In this document: positions 11,625-26,895 of the stretch, one piece after another | Numbering within the stretch: the stretch's first letter is position 1 | Layout: each line of letters begins with the position of its first letter | Notes under the pieces: model-generated | Told to the model about the DNA's origin: nothing | Databases searched by the model: none | The model's input: only the letters and a program-made list of their open reading frames with translations | Origin: Steinernema hermaphroditum | Lineage: Eukaryota; Nematoda; Chromadorea; Rhabditida; Steinernematidae | Length of the DNA stretch: 64,000 bases | Direction: 5' to 3' | Assembly: GCA_030435675.1 (NCBI GenBank) | Contig: JAUCMV010000006.1 | Coordinates: 482,291-546,290 of the forward strand | Translations under genes and position numbers: made by a program

Positions 11625-14600
11625 TTATGATTGGATCTTGTAGAACTGCACGAGCCTGATCAAACGCGCCTACTCTCGTTGGATTTCCTGCGGACTATCT
11701 TAGTTTCCTGCAAAACTTTCAATTCGAGACAGCAGGGCCCTTGCTCATACCAAATGCTCTGCATCTGACCCTCCTGCTCCAAAGTACCATATCATTTTTA
11801 TGATTGGATCTTGTAGAACTGCACGAGCCTGATCGAACGCGCCTATTCCCGTTGGGATTACTGTGGACTATCTTAGTTTCCTGCAAAACTTTCAATTCGA
11901 GACAGTTAGGGCCTTGTTCATACAAAGAGTTATGCATCTGACCCCTCCGCTCCAATTTTTATGATTGGATCTTGTAGAACTGCACGAGCCTGATCGAACG
12001 CGCCTATTCCCGTTGGGATTACTGTGGACTATCTCAGTTTCCTGCAAAACTTTCAATTGGAGACAGATAGGGCCTTGCTCATACCAAAAGCTCTGCATCT
12101 GACCCTCCTGCTCCAAAGTACCATATCATTTTTATGATTGTATCTTGTAGAACTGCACGAGCCTGATCGAACGCGCCTATTCCCGTTTGGATTACTGTGG
12201 ACTATCTTAGTTTCCTGCAAAACTTTCAATTCGAGACAGTTAGGGCCTTGTTCATACAAAGAGTTATGCATCTGACCCCTCCGCTCCAATTTTTATGATT
12301 GGATCTTGTAGAATTGCACGAGCCTGATCGAACGCGCCTATTCCCGTTGGGATTACTGTGGACTATCTCAGTTTCCTGCAAAACTTTCAATTCGAGACAG
12401 CAGGGCCCTTGCTCATACCAAATGCTCTGCATCTGACCCTCCTGCTCCAAAGTACCATATCATTTTTATGATTGGATCTTGTAGAACTGCACGAGCCTGA
12501 TCGAACGCGCCTATTCCCGTTGGGATTACTGTGGACTATCTTAGTTTCCTGCAAAACTTTCAATTCGAGACAGTTAGGGCCTTGTTCATACAAAGAGTTA
12601 TGCATCTGACCCCTCCGCTCCATTATTTTTATGATTGGATCTTGTAGAATTGCACGAGCCTGATCGAACGCGCCTATTCCCGTTGGGTTTACTGTGGACT
12701 ATCTCAGTTTCCTGCAAAACTTTCAATTCGAGACAGCAGGGCCCTTGCTCATACCAAATGCTCTGCATCTGACCCTCCTGCTCCAAAGTACCATATCATT
12801 TTTATGATTGGATCTTGTAGAACTGCACGAGCCTGATCGAACGCGCCTATTCCCGTTGGGATTACTGTGGACTATCTTAGTTTCCTGCAAAACTTTCAAT
12901 TCGAGACAGTTAGGGCCTTGTTCATACAAAGAGTTATGCATCTGACCCCTCCGCTCCATATTTTTATGATTGGATCTTGTAGAATTGCACGAGCCTGATC
13001 GAACGCGCCTATTCCCGTTGGGATTACTGTGGACTATCTCAGTTTCCTGCAAAACTTTCAATTCGAGACAGCAGGGCCCTTGCTCATACCAAATGCTCTG
13101 CATCTGACCCTCCTGCTCCAAAGTACCATATCATTTTTATGATTGGATCTTGTAGAACTGCACGAGCCTGATCGAACGCGCCTATTCCCGTTGGGATTAC
13201 TGTGGACTATCTTAGTTTCCTGCAAAACTTTCAATTCGAGACAGTTAGGGCCTTGTTCATACAAAGAGTTATGCATCTGACCCCTCCGCTCCAATTCTTA
13301 TGATTGGATCTTGTAGAACTGCACGAGCCTGATCGAACGCGCCTATTCCCGTTGGGATTACTGTGGACTATCTCAGTTTCCTGCAAAACTTTCAATTCGA
13401 GACAGACAGGGCCTTGCTCATACCAAAAGCTCTGCATCTGACCCTCCTGCTCCAAAGTACCATATCATTTTTATGATTGGATCTTGTAGAACTGCACGAG
13501 CCTGATCGAACGCGCCTATTCCCGTTGGGATTACTGTGGACTATCTTAGTTTCCTGCAAAACTTTCAATTCGAGACAGACAGGACCTTGCTCATACCAAA
13601 AGCTCTGCATCTGACCCTCCTGCTCCAAAGTACCATATCATTTTTATGATTGGATCTTGTAGAACTGCACGAGCCTGATCGAACGCGCCTATTCCCGTTG
13701 GATTTCCTGCGGACTATCTTAGTTTCCTGCAAAACTTTCAATTCGAGACAGCAGGGCCCTTGCTCATACCAAATGCTCTGCATCTGACCCTCCTGCTCCA
13801 AAGTACCATATCATTTTTATGATTGGATCTTGTAGAACTGCACGAGCCTGATCGAACGCGCCTATTCCCGTTGGGATTACTGTGGACTATCTCAGTTTCC
13901 TGCAAAACTTTCAATTGGAGACAGATAGGGCCTTGCTCATACCAAAAGCTCTGCATCTGACCCTCCTGCTCCAAAGTACCATATCATTTTTATGATTGGA
14001 TCTTGTAGAACTGCACGAGCCTGATCGAACGCGCCTATTCCCGTTGGGATTACTGTGGACTATCTCAGTTTCCTGCAAAACTTTCAATTCGAGACAGACA
14101 GGGCCTTGCTCATACCAAAAGCTCTGCATCTGACCCTCCTGCTCCAAAGTACCATAGCATTTTTATGATTGGATCTTGTAGAACTGCACGAGCCTGATCG
14201 AACGCGCCTACTCTCGTTGGGATTACTGTGGACTATCTTAGTTTCCTGCAAAACTTTCAATTCGAGACAGTTAGGGCCTTGTTCATACAAAGAGTTATGC
14301 ATCTGACCCCTCCGCTCCAATATATTTTTATGATTGGATCTTGTAGAACTGCACGAGCCTGATCGAACGCGCCTACTCTCGTTCGATTTCCTGCGGACTA
14401 TCTTAGTTTCCTGCAAAACTTTCAATTCGAGACAGACAGGGCCTTGCTCATACCAAAAGCTCTGCATCTGACCCTCCTGCTCCAAAGTACCATAGCATTT
14501 TTATGATTGGATCTTGTAGAACTGCACGAGCCTGATCGAACGCGCCTACTCTCGTTGGATTTCCTGCGGACTATCTTAGTTTCCTGCAAAACTTTCAATT

Positions 14601-14930
14601 CGAGACAGCAGGGCCCTTGCTCATACCAAATGCTCTGCATCTGACCCTCCTGCTCCAAAGTACCATATCATTTTTATGATTGGATCTTGTAGAACTGCAC
14701 GAGCCTGATCGAACGCGCCTATTCCCGTTGGGATTACTGTGGACTATCTCAGTTTCCTGCAAAACTTTCAATTCGAGACAGTTAGGGCCTTGTTCATACA
14801 AAGAGTTATGCATCTGACCCCTCCGCTCCATTATTTTTATGATTGGATCTTGTAGAACTGCACGAGCCTGATCGAACGCGCCTACTCTCGTTCGATTTCC
14901 TGCGGACTATCTTAGTTTCCTGCAAAACTT

Positions 14931-16641
14931 TCAATTCGAGACAGACAGGGCCTTGCTCATACCAAAAGCTCTGCATCTGACCCTCCTGCTCCAAAGTACC
15001 ATAGCATTTTTATGATTGGATCTTGTAGAACTGCACGAGCCTGATCGAACGCGCCTACTCTCGTTGGATTTCCTGCGGACTATCTTAGTTTCCTGCAAAA
15101 CTTTCAATTCGAGACAGCAGGGCCCTTGCTCATACCAAATGCTCTGCATCTGACCCTCCTGCTCCAAAGTACCATATCATTTTTATGATTGGATCTTGTA
15201 GAACTGCACGAGCCTGATCGAACGCGCCTATTCCCGTTGGATTTCCTGCGGACTATCTTAGTTTCCTGCAAAACTTTCAATTCGAGACAGCAGGGCCCTT
15301 GCTCATACCAAATGCTCTGCATCTGACCCTCCTGCTCCAAAGTACCATATCATTTTTATGATTGGATCTTGTAGAACTGCACGAGCCTGATCGAACGCGC
15401 CTATTCCCGTTGGGATTACTGTGGACTATCTCAGTTTCCTGCAAAACTTTCAATTCGAGACAGACAGGGCCTTGCTCATACCAAAAGCTCTGCATCTGAC
15501 CCTCCTGCTCTAAAGTACCATAGCATTTTTATGATTGGATCTTGTAGAACTGCACGAGCCTGATCGAACGCGCCTACTCTCGTTGGGATTACTGTGGACT
15601 ATCTTAGTTTCCTGCAAAACTTTCAATTCGAGACAGTTAGGGCCTTGTTCATACAAAGAGTTATGCATCTGACCCCTCCGCTCCAATTATTTTTATGATT
15701 GGATCTTGTAGAACTGCACGAGCCTGATCGAACGCGCCTACTCTCGTTCGATTTCCTGCGGACTATCTTAGTTTCCTGCAAAACTTTCAATTCGAGACAG
15801 ACAGGGCCTTGCTCATACCAAAAGCTCTGCATCTGACCCTCCTGCTCCAAAGTACCATAGCATTTTTATGATTGGATCTTGTAGAACTGCACGAGCCTGA
15901 TCGAACGCGCCTACTCTCGTTGGATTTCCTGCGGACTATCTTAGTTTCCTGCAAAACTTTCAATTCGAGACAGCAGGGCCCTTGCTCATACCAAATGCTC
16001 TGCATCTGACCCTCCTGCTCCAAAGTACCATATCATTTTTATGATTGGATCTTGTAGAACTGCACGAGCCTGATCGAACGCGCCTATTCCCGTTGGATTT
16101 CCTGCGGACTATCTTAGTTTCCTGCAAAACTTTCAATTCGAGACAGCAGGGCCCTTGCTCATACCAAATGCTCTGCATCTGACCCTCCTGCTCCAAAGTA
16201 CCATATCATTTTTATGATTGGATCTTGTAGAACTGCACGAGCCTGATCGAACGCGCCTATTCCCGTTGGGATTACTGTGGACTATCTCAGTTTCCTGCAA
16301 AACTTTCAATTGGAGACAGATAGGGCCTTGCTCATACCAAAAGCTCTGCATCTGACCCTCCTGCTCCAAAGTACCATATCATTTTTATGATTGGATCTTG
16401 TAGAACTGCACGAGCCTGATCGAACGCGCCTATTCCCGTTGGGATTACTGTGGACTATCTCAGTTTCCTGCAAAACTTTCAATTCGAGACAGACAGGGCC
16501 TTGCTCATACCAAAAGCTCTGCATCTGACCCTCCTGCTCCAAAGTACCATAGCATTTTTATGATTGGATCTTGTAGAACTGCACGAGCCTGATCGAACGC
16601 GCCTACTCTCGTTGGGATTACTGTGGACTATCTTAGTTTCC
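14931..16641 (+). repeat. Tandem 856-bp higher-order repeat, two copies
   Basis: The monomer series beginning near 14931, 15104 and 15277 reappears 856 bp later near 15787, 15960 and 16133. The unit contains four monomers of about 173 bp and one short unit whose junction is slightly longer than 161 bp. The copies differ in the junction box and in single bases; for example the second copy places a caattggagac unit where the first does not. The right-hand boundary is approximate. Confidence 0.65.
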
Positions 16642-19600
16642 TGCAAAACTTTCAATTCGAGACAGTTAGGGCCTTGTTCATACAAAGAGTTATGCATCTG
16701 ACCCCTCGGCTCCAATTTTTATGATTGGATCTTGTAGAACTGCACGAGCCTGATCGAACGCGCCTACTCTCGTTCGATTTCCTGCGGACTATCTTAGTTT
16801 CCTGCAAAACTTTCAATTCGAGACAGACAGGGCCTTGCTCATACCAAAAGCTCTGCATCTGACCCTCCTGCTCCAAAGTACCATAGCATTTTTATGATTG
16901 GATCTTGTAGAACTGCACGAGCCTGATCGAACGCGCCTACTCTCGTTGGATTTCCTGCGGACTATCTTAGTTTCCTGCAAAACTTTCAATTCGAGACAGC
17001 AGGGCCCTTGCTCATACCAAATGCTCTGCATCTGACCCTCCTGCTCCAAAGTACCATATCATTTTTATGATTGGATCTTGTAGAACTGCACGAGCCTGAT
17101 CGAACGCGCCTATTCCCGTTGGGATTACTGTGGACTATCTCAGTTTCCTGCAAAACTTTCAATTCGAGACAGTTAGGGCCTTGTTCATACAAAGAGTTAT
17201 GCATCTGACCCCTCCGCTCCAAAGTACCATATATTTTTATGATTGGATCTTGTAGAACTGCACGAGCCTGATCGAACGCGCCTACTCTCGTTCGATTTCC
17301 TGCGGACTATCTTAGTTTCCTGCAAAACTTTCAATTCGAGACAGACAGGGCCTTGCTCATACCAAAAGCTCTGCATCTGACCCTCCTGCTCCAAAGTACC
17401 ATAGCATTTTTATGATTGGATCTTGTAGAACTGCACGAGCCTGATCGAACGCGCCTACTCTCGTTGGATTTCCTGCGGACTATCTTAGTTTCCTGCAAAA
17501 CTTTCAATTCGAGACAGCAGGGCCCTTGCTCATACCAAATGCTCTGCATCTGACCCTCCTGCTCCAAAGTACCATATCATTTTTATGATTGGATCTTGTA
17601 GAACTGCACGAGCCTGATCGAACGCGCCTATTCCCGTTGGGATTACTGTGGACTATCTCAGTTTCCTGCAAAACTTTCAATTGGAGACAGATAGGGCCTT
17701 GCTCATACCAAAAGCTCTGCATCTGACCCTCCTGCTCCAAAGTACCATATCATTTTTATGATTGGATCTTGTAGAACTGCACGAGCCTGATCGAACGCGC
17801 CTATTCCCGTTGGGATTACTGTGGACTATCTCAGTTTCCTGCAAAACTTTCAATTCGAGACAGACAGGGCCTTGCTCATACCAAAAGCTCTGCATCTGAC
17901 CCTCCTGCTCCAAAGTACCATAGCATTTTTATGATTGGATCTTGTAGAACTGCACGAGCCTGATCGAACGCGCCTATTCCCGTTGGGATTACTGTGGACT
18001 ATCTTAGTTTCCTGCAAAACTTTCAATTCGAGACAGTTAGGGCCTTGTTCATACAAAGAGTTATGCATCTGACCCCTCCGCTCCAATTTTTATGATTGGA
18101 TCTTGTAGAACTGCACGAGCCTGATCGAACGCGCCTACTCTCGTTCGATTTCCTGCGGACTATCTTAGTTTCCTGCAAAACTTTCAATTCGAGACAGCAG
18201 GGCCCTTGCTCATACCAAATGCTCTGCATCTGACCCTCCTGCTCCAAAGTACCATATCATTTTTATGATTGGATCTTGTAGAACTGCACGAGCCTGATCG
18301 AACGCGCCTATTCCCGTTGGGATTACTGTGGACTATCTTAGTTTCCTGCAAAACTTTCAATTCGAGACAGTTAGGGCCTTGTTCATACAAAGAGTTATGC
18401 ATCTGACCCCTCCGCTCCAATTTTTATGATTGGATCTTGTAGAACTGCACGAGCCTGATCGAACGCGCCTACTCTCGTTCGATTTCCTGCGGACTATCTT
18501 AGTTTCCTGCAAAACTTTCAATTCGAGACAGACAGGGCCTTGCTCATACCAAAAGCTCTGCATCTGACCCTCCTGCTCCAAAGTACCATAGCATTTTTAT
18601 GATTGGATCTTGTAGAACTGCACGAGCCTGATCGAACGCGCCTATTCCCGTTGGGATTACTGTGGACTATCTCAGTTTCCTGCAAAACTTTCAATTGGAG
18701 ACAGATAGGGCCTTGCTCATACCAAAAGCTCTGCATCTGACCCTCCTGCTCCAAAGTACCATATCATTTTTATGATTGGATCTTGTAGAACTGCACGAGC
18801 CTGATCGAACGCGCCTATTCCCGTTGGGATTACTGTGGACTATCTTAGTTTCCTGCAAAACTTTCAATTCGAGACAGCAGGGCCCTTGCTCATACCAAAT
18901 GCTCTGCATCTGACCCTCCTGCTCCAAAGTACCATATCATTTTTATGATTGGATCTTGTAGAACTGCACGAGCCTGATCGAACGCGCCTATTCCCGTTGG
19001 GATTACTGTGGACTATCTTAGTTTCCTGCAAAACTTTCAATTCGAGACAGTTAGGGCCTTGTTCATACAAAGAGTTATGCATCTGACCCCTCCGCTCCAT
19101 TATTTTTATGATTGGATCTTGTAGAACTGCACGAGCCTGATCGAACGCGCCTACTCTCGTTCGATTTCCTGCGGACTATCTTAGTTTCCTGCAAAACTTT
19201 CAATTCGAGACAGACAGGGCCTTGCTCATACCAAAAGCTCTGCATCTGACCCTCCTGCTCCAAAGTACCATAGCATTTTTATGATTGGATCTTGTAGAAC
19301 TGCACGAGCCTGATCGAACGCGCCTACTCTCGTTGGATTTCCTGCGGACTATCTTAGTTTCCTGCAAAACTTTCAATTCGAGACAGCAGGGCCCTTGCTC
19401 ATACCAAATGCTCTGCATCTGACCCTCCTGCTCCAAAGTACCATATCATTTTTATGATTGGATCTTGTAGAACTGCACGAGCCTGATCGAACGCGCCTAT
19501 TCCCGTTGGGATTACTGTGGACTATCTTAGTTTCCTGCAAAACTTTCAATTCGAGACAGTTAGGGCCTTGTTCATACAAAGAGTTATGCATCTGACCCCC

Positions 19601-21301
19601 CTCCGCTCCAATTTTTATGATTGGATCTTGTAGAACTGCACGAGCCTGATCGAACGCGCCTATTCCCGTTGGGATTACTGTGGACTATCTTAGTTTCCTG
19701 CAAAACTTTCAATTCGAGACAGATAGGGCCTTGCTCATACCAAAAGCTCTGCATCTGACCCTCCTGCTCCAAAGTACCATATCATTTTTATGATTGGATC
19801 TTGTAGAACTGCACGAGCCTGATCGAACGCGCCTATTCCCGTTTGGATTACTGTGGACTATCTTAGTTTCCTGCAAAACTTTCAATTCGAGACAGTTAGG
19901 GCCTTGTTCATACAAAGAGTTATGCATCTGACCCCTCGGCTCCATATTTTTATGATTGGATCTTGTAGAACTGCACGAGCCTGATCGAACGCGCCTACTC
20001 TCGTTGGATTTGCTGCGGACTATCTTAGTTTCCTGCAAAACTTTCAATTCGAGACAGCAGGGCCCTTGCTCATACCAAATGCTCTGCATCTGACCCTCCT
20101 GCTCCAAAGTACCATATCATTTTTATGATTGGATCTTGTAGAACTGCACGAGCCTGATCGAACGCGCCTATTCCCGTTGGGATTACTGTGGACTATCTCA
20201 GTTTCCTGCAAAACTTTCAATTGGAGACAGATAGGGCCTTGCTCATACCAAAAGCTCTGCATCTGACCCTCCTGCTCCAAAGTACCATATCATTTTTATG
20301 ATTGGATCTTGTAGAACTGCACGAGCCTGATCGAACGCGCCTATTCCCGTTTGGATTACTGTGGACTATCTTAGTTTCCTGCAAAACTTTCAATTCGAGA
20401 CAGTTAGGGCCTTGTTCATACAAAGAGTTATGCATCTGACCCCTCGGCTCCATATTTTTATGATTGGATCTTGTAGAACTGCACGAGCCTGATCGAACGC
20501 GCCTACTCTCGTTGGATTTCCTGCGGACTATCTTAGTTTCCTGCAAAACTTTCAATTCGAGACAGCAGGGCCCTTGCTCATACCAAATGCTCTGCATCTG
20601 ACCCTCCTGCTCCAAAGTACCATATCATTTTTATGATTGGATCTTGTAGAACTGCACGAGCCTGATCGAACGCGCCTATTCCCGTTGGGATTACTGTGGA
20701 CTATCTTAGTTTCCTGCAAAACTTTCAATTCGAGACAGTTAGGGCCTTGTTCATACAAAGAGTTATGCATCTGACCCCCCTCCGCTCCAATTTTTATGAT
20801 TGGATCTTGTAGAACTGCACGAGCCTGATCGAACGCGCCTACTCTCGTTGGATTTCCTGCGGACTATCTTAGTTTCCTGCAAAACTTTCAATTCGAGACA
20901 GCAGGGCCCTTGCTCATACCAAATGCTCTGCATCTGACCCTCCTGCTCCAAAGTACCATATCATTTTTATGATTGGATCTTGTAGAACTGCACGAGCCTG
21001 ATCGAACGCGCCTATTCCCGTTGGGATTACTGTGGACTATCTCAGTTTCCTGCAAAACTTTCAATTCGAGACAGTTAGGGCCTTGTTCATACAAAGAGTT
21101 ATGCATCTGACCCCTCCGCTCCAAATTTTTATGATTGGATCTTGTAGAACTGCACGAGCCTGATCGAACGCGCCTACTCTCGTTCGATTTCCTGCGGACT
21201 ATCTTAGTTTCCTGCAAAACTTTCAATTCGAGACAGCAGGGCCCTTGCTCATACCAAATGCTCTGCATCTGACCCTCCTGCTCCAAAGTACCATAGCATT
21301 T

Positions 21302-21820
21302 TTATGATTGGATCTTGTAGAACTGCACGAGCCTGATCGAACGCGCCTACTCTCGTTGGATTTCCTGCGGACTATCTTAGTTTCCTGCAAAACTTTCAAT
21401 TCGAGACAGACAGGGCCTTGCTCATACCAAAAGCTCTGCATCTGACCCTCCTGCTCCAAAGTACCATAGCATTTTTATGATTGGATCTTGTAGAACTGCA
21501 CGAGCCTGATCGAACGCGCCTACTCTCGTTGGATTTCCTGCGGACTATCTTAGTTTCCTGCAAAACTTTCAATTCGAGACAGACAGGGCCTTGCTCATAC
21601 CAAAAGCTCTGCATCTGACCCTCCTGCTCCAAAGTACCATAGCATTTTTATGATTGGATCTTGTAGAACTGCACGAGCCTGATCGAACGCGCCTACTCTC
21701 GTTGGATTTCCTGCGGACTATCTTAGTTTCCTGCAAAACTTTCAATTCGAGACAGACAGGGCCTTGCTCATACCAAAAGCTCTGCATCTGACCCTCCTGC
21801 TCCAAAGTACCATAGCATTT
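21302..21820 (+). repeat. Three identical adjacent 173-bp monomers
   Basis: Units 21302-21474, 21475-21647 and 21648-21820 are base-for-base identical by reading. They are B-type (tactctcgttggatttcc, tgcgg) with gacagacagggccttgctc, aaaagctctg and accatagcat. Most neighbouring units differ from one another at several sites, so this run looks like a very recent one-monomer amplification, or a consensus-collapse artefact of assembly. Confidence 0.9.
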
Positions 21821-24660
21821 TTATGATTGGATCTTGTAGAACTGCACGAGCCTGATCGAACGCGCCTACTCTCGTTGGATTTCCTGCGGACTATCTTAGT
21901 TTCCTGCAAAACTTTCAATTCGAGACAGCAGGGCCCTTGCTCATACCAAATGCTCTGCATCTGACCCTCCTGCTCCAAAGTACCATATCATTTTTATGAT
22001 TGGATCTTGTAGAACTGCACGAGCCTGATCGAACGCGCCTATTCCCGTTGGGATTACTGTGGACTATCTCAGTTTCCTGCAAAACTTTCAATTGGAGACA
22101 GATAGGGCCTTGCTCATACCAAAAGCTCTGCATCTGACCCTCCTGCTCCAAAGTACCATATCATTTTTATGATTGGATCTTGTAGAACTGCACGAGCCTG
22201 ATCGAACGCGCCTATTCCCGTTGGGATTACTGTGGACTATCTCAGTTTCCTGCAAAACTTTCAATTCGAGACAGACAGGGCCTTGCTCATACCAAAAGCT
22301 CTGCATCTGACCCTCCTGCTCCAAAGTACCATAGCATTTTTATGATTGGATCTTGTAGAACTGCACGAGCCTGATCGAACGCGCCTACTCTCGTTGGATT
22401 TCCTGCGGACTATCTTAGTTTCCTGCAAAACTTTCAATTCGAGACAGCAGGGCCCTTGCTCATACCAAATGCTCTGCATCTGACCCTCCTGCTCCAAAGT
22501 ACCATATCATTTTTATGATTGGATCTTGTAGAACTGCACGAGCCTGATCGAACGCGCCTATTCCCGTTGGGATTACTGTGGACTATCTTAGTTTCCTGCA
22601 AAACTTTCAATTCGAGACAGTTAGGGCCTTGTTCATACAAAGAGTTCTGCATCTGACCCCTCCGCTCCAAAGTACCATATCATTTTTATGATTGGATCTT
22701 GTAGAACTGCACGAGCCTGATCGAACGCGCCTACTCTCGTTGGATTTCCTGCGGACTATCTTAGTTTCCTGCAAAACTTTCAATTCGAGACAGACAGGGC
22801 CTTGCTCATACCAAAAGCTCTGCATCTGACCCTCCTGCTCCAAAGTACCATAGCATTTTTATGATTGGATCTTGTAGAACTGCACGAGCCTGATCGAACG
22901 CGCCTACTCTCGTTGGATTTCCTGCGGACTATCTTAGTTTCCTGCAAAACTTTCAATTCGAGACAGCAGGGCCCTTGCTCATACCAAATGCTCTGCATCT
23001 GACCCTCCTGCTCCAAAGTACCATATCATTTTTATGATTGGATCTTGTAGAACTGCACGAGCCTGATCGAACGCGCCTATTCCCGTTGGGATTACTGTGG
23101 ACTATCTCAGTTTCCTGCAAAACTTTCAATTGGAGACAGATAGGGCCTTGCTCATACCAAAAGCTCTGCATCTGACCCTCCTGCTCCAAAGTACCATATC
23201 ATTTTTATGATTGGATCTTGTAGAACTGCACGAGCCTGATCGAACGCGCCTATTCCCGTTGGGATTACTGTGGACTATCTCAGTTTCCTGCAAAACTTTC
23301 AATTCGAGACAGACAGGGCCCTTGCTCATACCAAAAGCTCTGCATCTGACCCTCCTGCTCCAAAGTACCATAGCATTTTTATGATTGGATCTTGTAGAAC
23401 TGCACGAGCCTGATCGAACGCGCCTACTCTCGTTGGATTTCCTGCGGACTATCTTAGTTTCCTGCAAAACTTTCAATTCGAGACAGCAGGGCCCTTGCTC
23501 ATACCAAATGCTCTGCATCTGACCCTCCTGCTCCAAAGTACCATAGCATTTTTATGATTGGATCTTGTAGAACTGCACGAGCCTGATCGAACGCGCCTAT
23601 TCCCGTTGGGATTACTGTGGACTATCTTAGTTTCCTGCAAAACTTTCAAGTCGAGACAGTTAGGGCCTTGTTCATACAAAGAGTTATGCATCTGACCCCT
23701 CCTGCTCCAGTACCATATCATTTTTATGATTGGATCTTGTAGAACTGCACGAGCCTGATCGAACGCGCCTATTCCCGTTGGGATTACTGTGGACTATCTT
23801 AGTTTCCTGCAAAACTTTCAATTGGAGACAGATAGGGCCTTGCTCATACCAAAAGCTCTGCATCTGACCCTCCTGCTCCAAAGTACCATATCATTTTTAT
23901 GATTGGATCTTGTAGAACTGCACGAGCCTGATCGAACGCGCCTATTCCCGTTGGGATTACTGTGGACTATCTTAGTTTCCTGCAAAACTTTCAATTCGAG
24001 ACAGTTAGGGCCTTGTTCATACAAAGAGTTATGCATCTGACCCCTCCGCTCCAATTTTTATGATTGGATCTTGTAGAACTGCACGAGCCTGATCAAACGC
24101 GCCTACTCTCGTTGGATTTCCTGCGGACTATCTTAGTTTCCTGCAAAACTTTCAATTCGAGACAGCAGGGCCCTTGCTCATACCAAATGCTCTGCATCTG
24201 ACCCTCCTGCTCCAAAGTACCATATCATTTTTATGATTGGATCTTGTAGAACTGCACGAGCCTGATCGAACGCGCCTATTCCCGTTGGGATTACTGTGGA
24301 CTATCTTAGTTTCCTGCAAAACTTTCAATTCGAGACAGTTAGGGCCTTGTTCATACAAAGAGTTATGCATCTGACCCCTCCGCTCCATTATTTTTATGAT
24401 TGGATCTTGTAGAACTGCACGAGCCTGATCGAACGCGCCTACTCTCGTTCGATTTCCTGCGGACTATCTTAGTTTCCTGCAAAACTTTCAATTCGAGACA
24501 GACAGGGCCTTGCTCATACCAAAAGCTCTGCATCTGACCCTCCTGCTCCAAAGTACCATAGCATTTTTATGATTGGATCTTGTAGAACTGCACGAGCCTG
24601 ATCGAACGCGCCTACTCTCGTTGGATTTCCTGCGGACTATCTTAGTTTCCTGCAAAACTT

Positions 24661-26895
24661 TCAATTCGAGACAGCAGGGCCCTTGCTCATACCAAATGCT
24701 CTGCATCTGACCCTCCTGCTCCAAAGTACCATATCATTTTTATGATTGGATCTTGTAGAGCTGCACGAGCCTGATCGAACGCGCCTACTCTCGTTGGATT
24801 TCCTGCGGACTATCTTAGTTTCCTGCAAAACTTTCAATTCGAGACAGCAGGGCCCTTGCTCATACCAAATGCTCTGCATCTGACCCTCCTGCTCCAAAGT
24901 ACCATATCATTTTTATGATTGGATCTTGTAGAACTGCACGAGCCTGATCGAACGCGCCTATTCCCGTTGGGATTACTGTGGACTATCTCAGTTTCCTGCA
25001 AAACTTTCAATTGGAGACAGATAGGGCCTTGCTCATACCAAAAGCTCTGCATCTGACCCTCCTGCTCCAAAGTACCATATCATTTTTATGATTGGATCTT
25101 GTAGAACTGCACGAGCCTGATCGAACGCGCCTACTCTCGTTGGATTTCCTGCGGACTATCTTAGTTTCCTGCAAAACTTTCAATTCGAGACAGCAGGGCC
25201 CTTGCTCATACCAAATGCTCTGCATCTGACCCTCCTGCTCCAAAGTACCATATCATTTTTATGATTGGATCTTGTAGAACTGCACGAGCCTGATCGAACG
25301 CGCCTATTCCCGTTTGGATTACTGTGGACTATCTTAGTTTCCTGCAAAACTTTCAATTCGAGACAGTTAGGGCCTTGTTCATACAAAGAGTTATGCATCT
25401 GACCCCCTCCGGCTCCATAATTTTTATGATTGGATCTTGTAGAACTGCACGAGCCTGATCGAACGCGCCTACTCTCGTTGGATTTCCTGCGGACTATCTT
25501 AGTTTCCTGCAAAACTTTCAATTCGAGACAGCAGGGCCCTTGCTCATACCAAATGCTCTGCATCTGACCCTCCTGCTCCAAAGTACCATATCATTTTTAT
25601 GATTGGATCTTGTAGAACTGCACGAGCCTGATCGAACGCGCCTATTCCCGTTGGGATTACTGTGGACTATCTCAGTTTCCTGCAAAACTTTCAATTGGAG
25701 ACAGATAGGGCCTTGCTCATACCAAAAGCTCTGCATCTGACCCTCCTGCTCCAAAGTACCATATCATTTTTATGATTGGATCTTGTAGAACTGCACGAGC
25801 CTGATCGAACGCGCCTACTCGCGTTGGATTTCCTGCGGACTATCTTAGTTTCCTGCAAAACTTTCAATTCGAGACAGTTAGGGCCTTGTTCATACAAAGA
25901 GTTATGCATCTGACCCTCCTCGGCTCCATATATTTTTATGATTGGATCTTGTAGAACTGCACGAGCCTGATCGAACGCGCCTACTCTCGTTGGATTTCCT
26001 GCGGACTATCTTAGTTTCCTGCAAAACTTTCAATTCGAGACAGCAGGGCCCTTGCTCATACCAAATGCTCTGCATCTGACCCTCCTGCTCCAAAGTACCA
26101 TATCATTTTTATGATTGGATCTTGTAGAACTGCACGAGCCTGATCGAACGCGCCTATTCCCGTTGGGATTACTGTGGACTATCTCAGTTTCCTGCAAAAC
26201 TTTCAATTCGAGACAGCAGGGCCCTTGCTCATACCAAAAGCTCTGCATCCGACCCTCCTGCTCCAAAGTACCATATCATTTTTATGATTGGATCTTGTAG
26301 AACTGCACGAGCCTGATCGAACGCGCCTACTCTCGTTGGATTTCCTGCGGACTATCTTAGTTTCCTGCAAAACTTTCAATTCGAGACAGCAGGGCCCTTG
26401 CTCATACCAAATGCTCTGCATCTGACCCTCCTGCTCCAAAGTACCATATCATTTTTATGATTGGATCTTGTAGAGCTGCACGAGCCTGATCGAACGCGCC
26501 TACTCTCGTTGGATTTCCTGCGGACTATCTTAGTTTCCTGCAAAACTTTCAATTCGAGACAGCAGGGCCCTTGCTCATACCAAATGCTCTGCATCTGACC
26601 CTCCTGCTCCAAAGTACCATATCATTTTTATGATTGGATCTTGTAGAACTGCACGAGCCTGATCGAACGCGCCTATTCCCGTTGGGATTACTGTGGACTA
26701 TCTCAGTTTCCTGCAAAACTTTCAATTGGAGACAGATAGGGCCTTGCTCATACCAAAAGCTCTGCATCTGACCCTCCTGCTCCAAAGTACCATATCATTT
26801 TTATGATTGGATCTTGTAGAACTGCACGAGCCTGATCGAACGCGCCTACTCTCGTTGGATTTCCTGCGGACTATCTTAGTTTCCTGCAAAACTTT
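24661..26895 (+). repeat. 1715-bp duplicated block marked by a private variant
   Basis: The rare sequence tcttgtagagctgcacg (usual tagaactgcacg) occurs at 24751 and again at 26466, exactly 1715 bp apart. The surrounding monomer types (aaatgctctg unit, caattggagac unit, B-type unit) follow in the same order from both points. The offset is about ten monomers, including short ones. Block ends are approximate. Confidence 0.75.
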
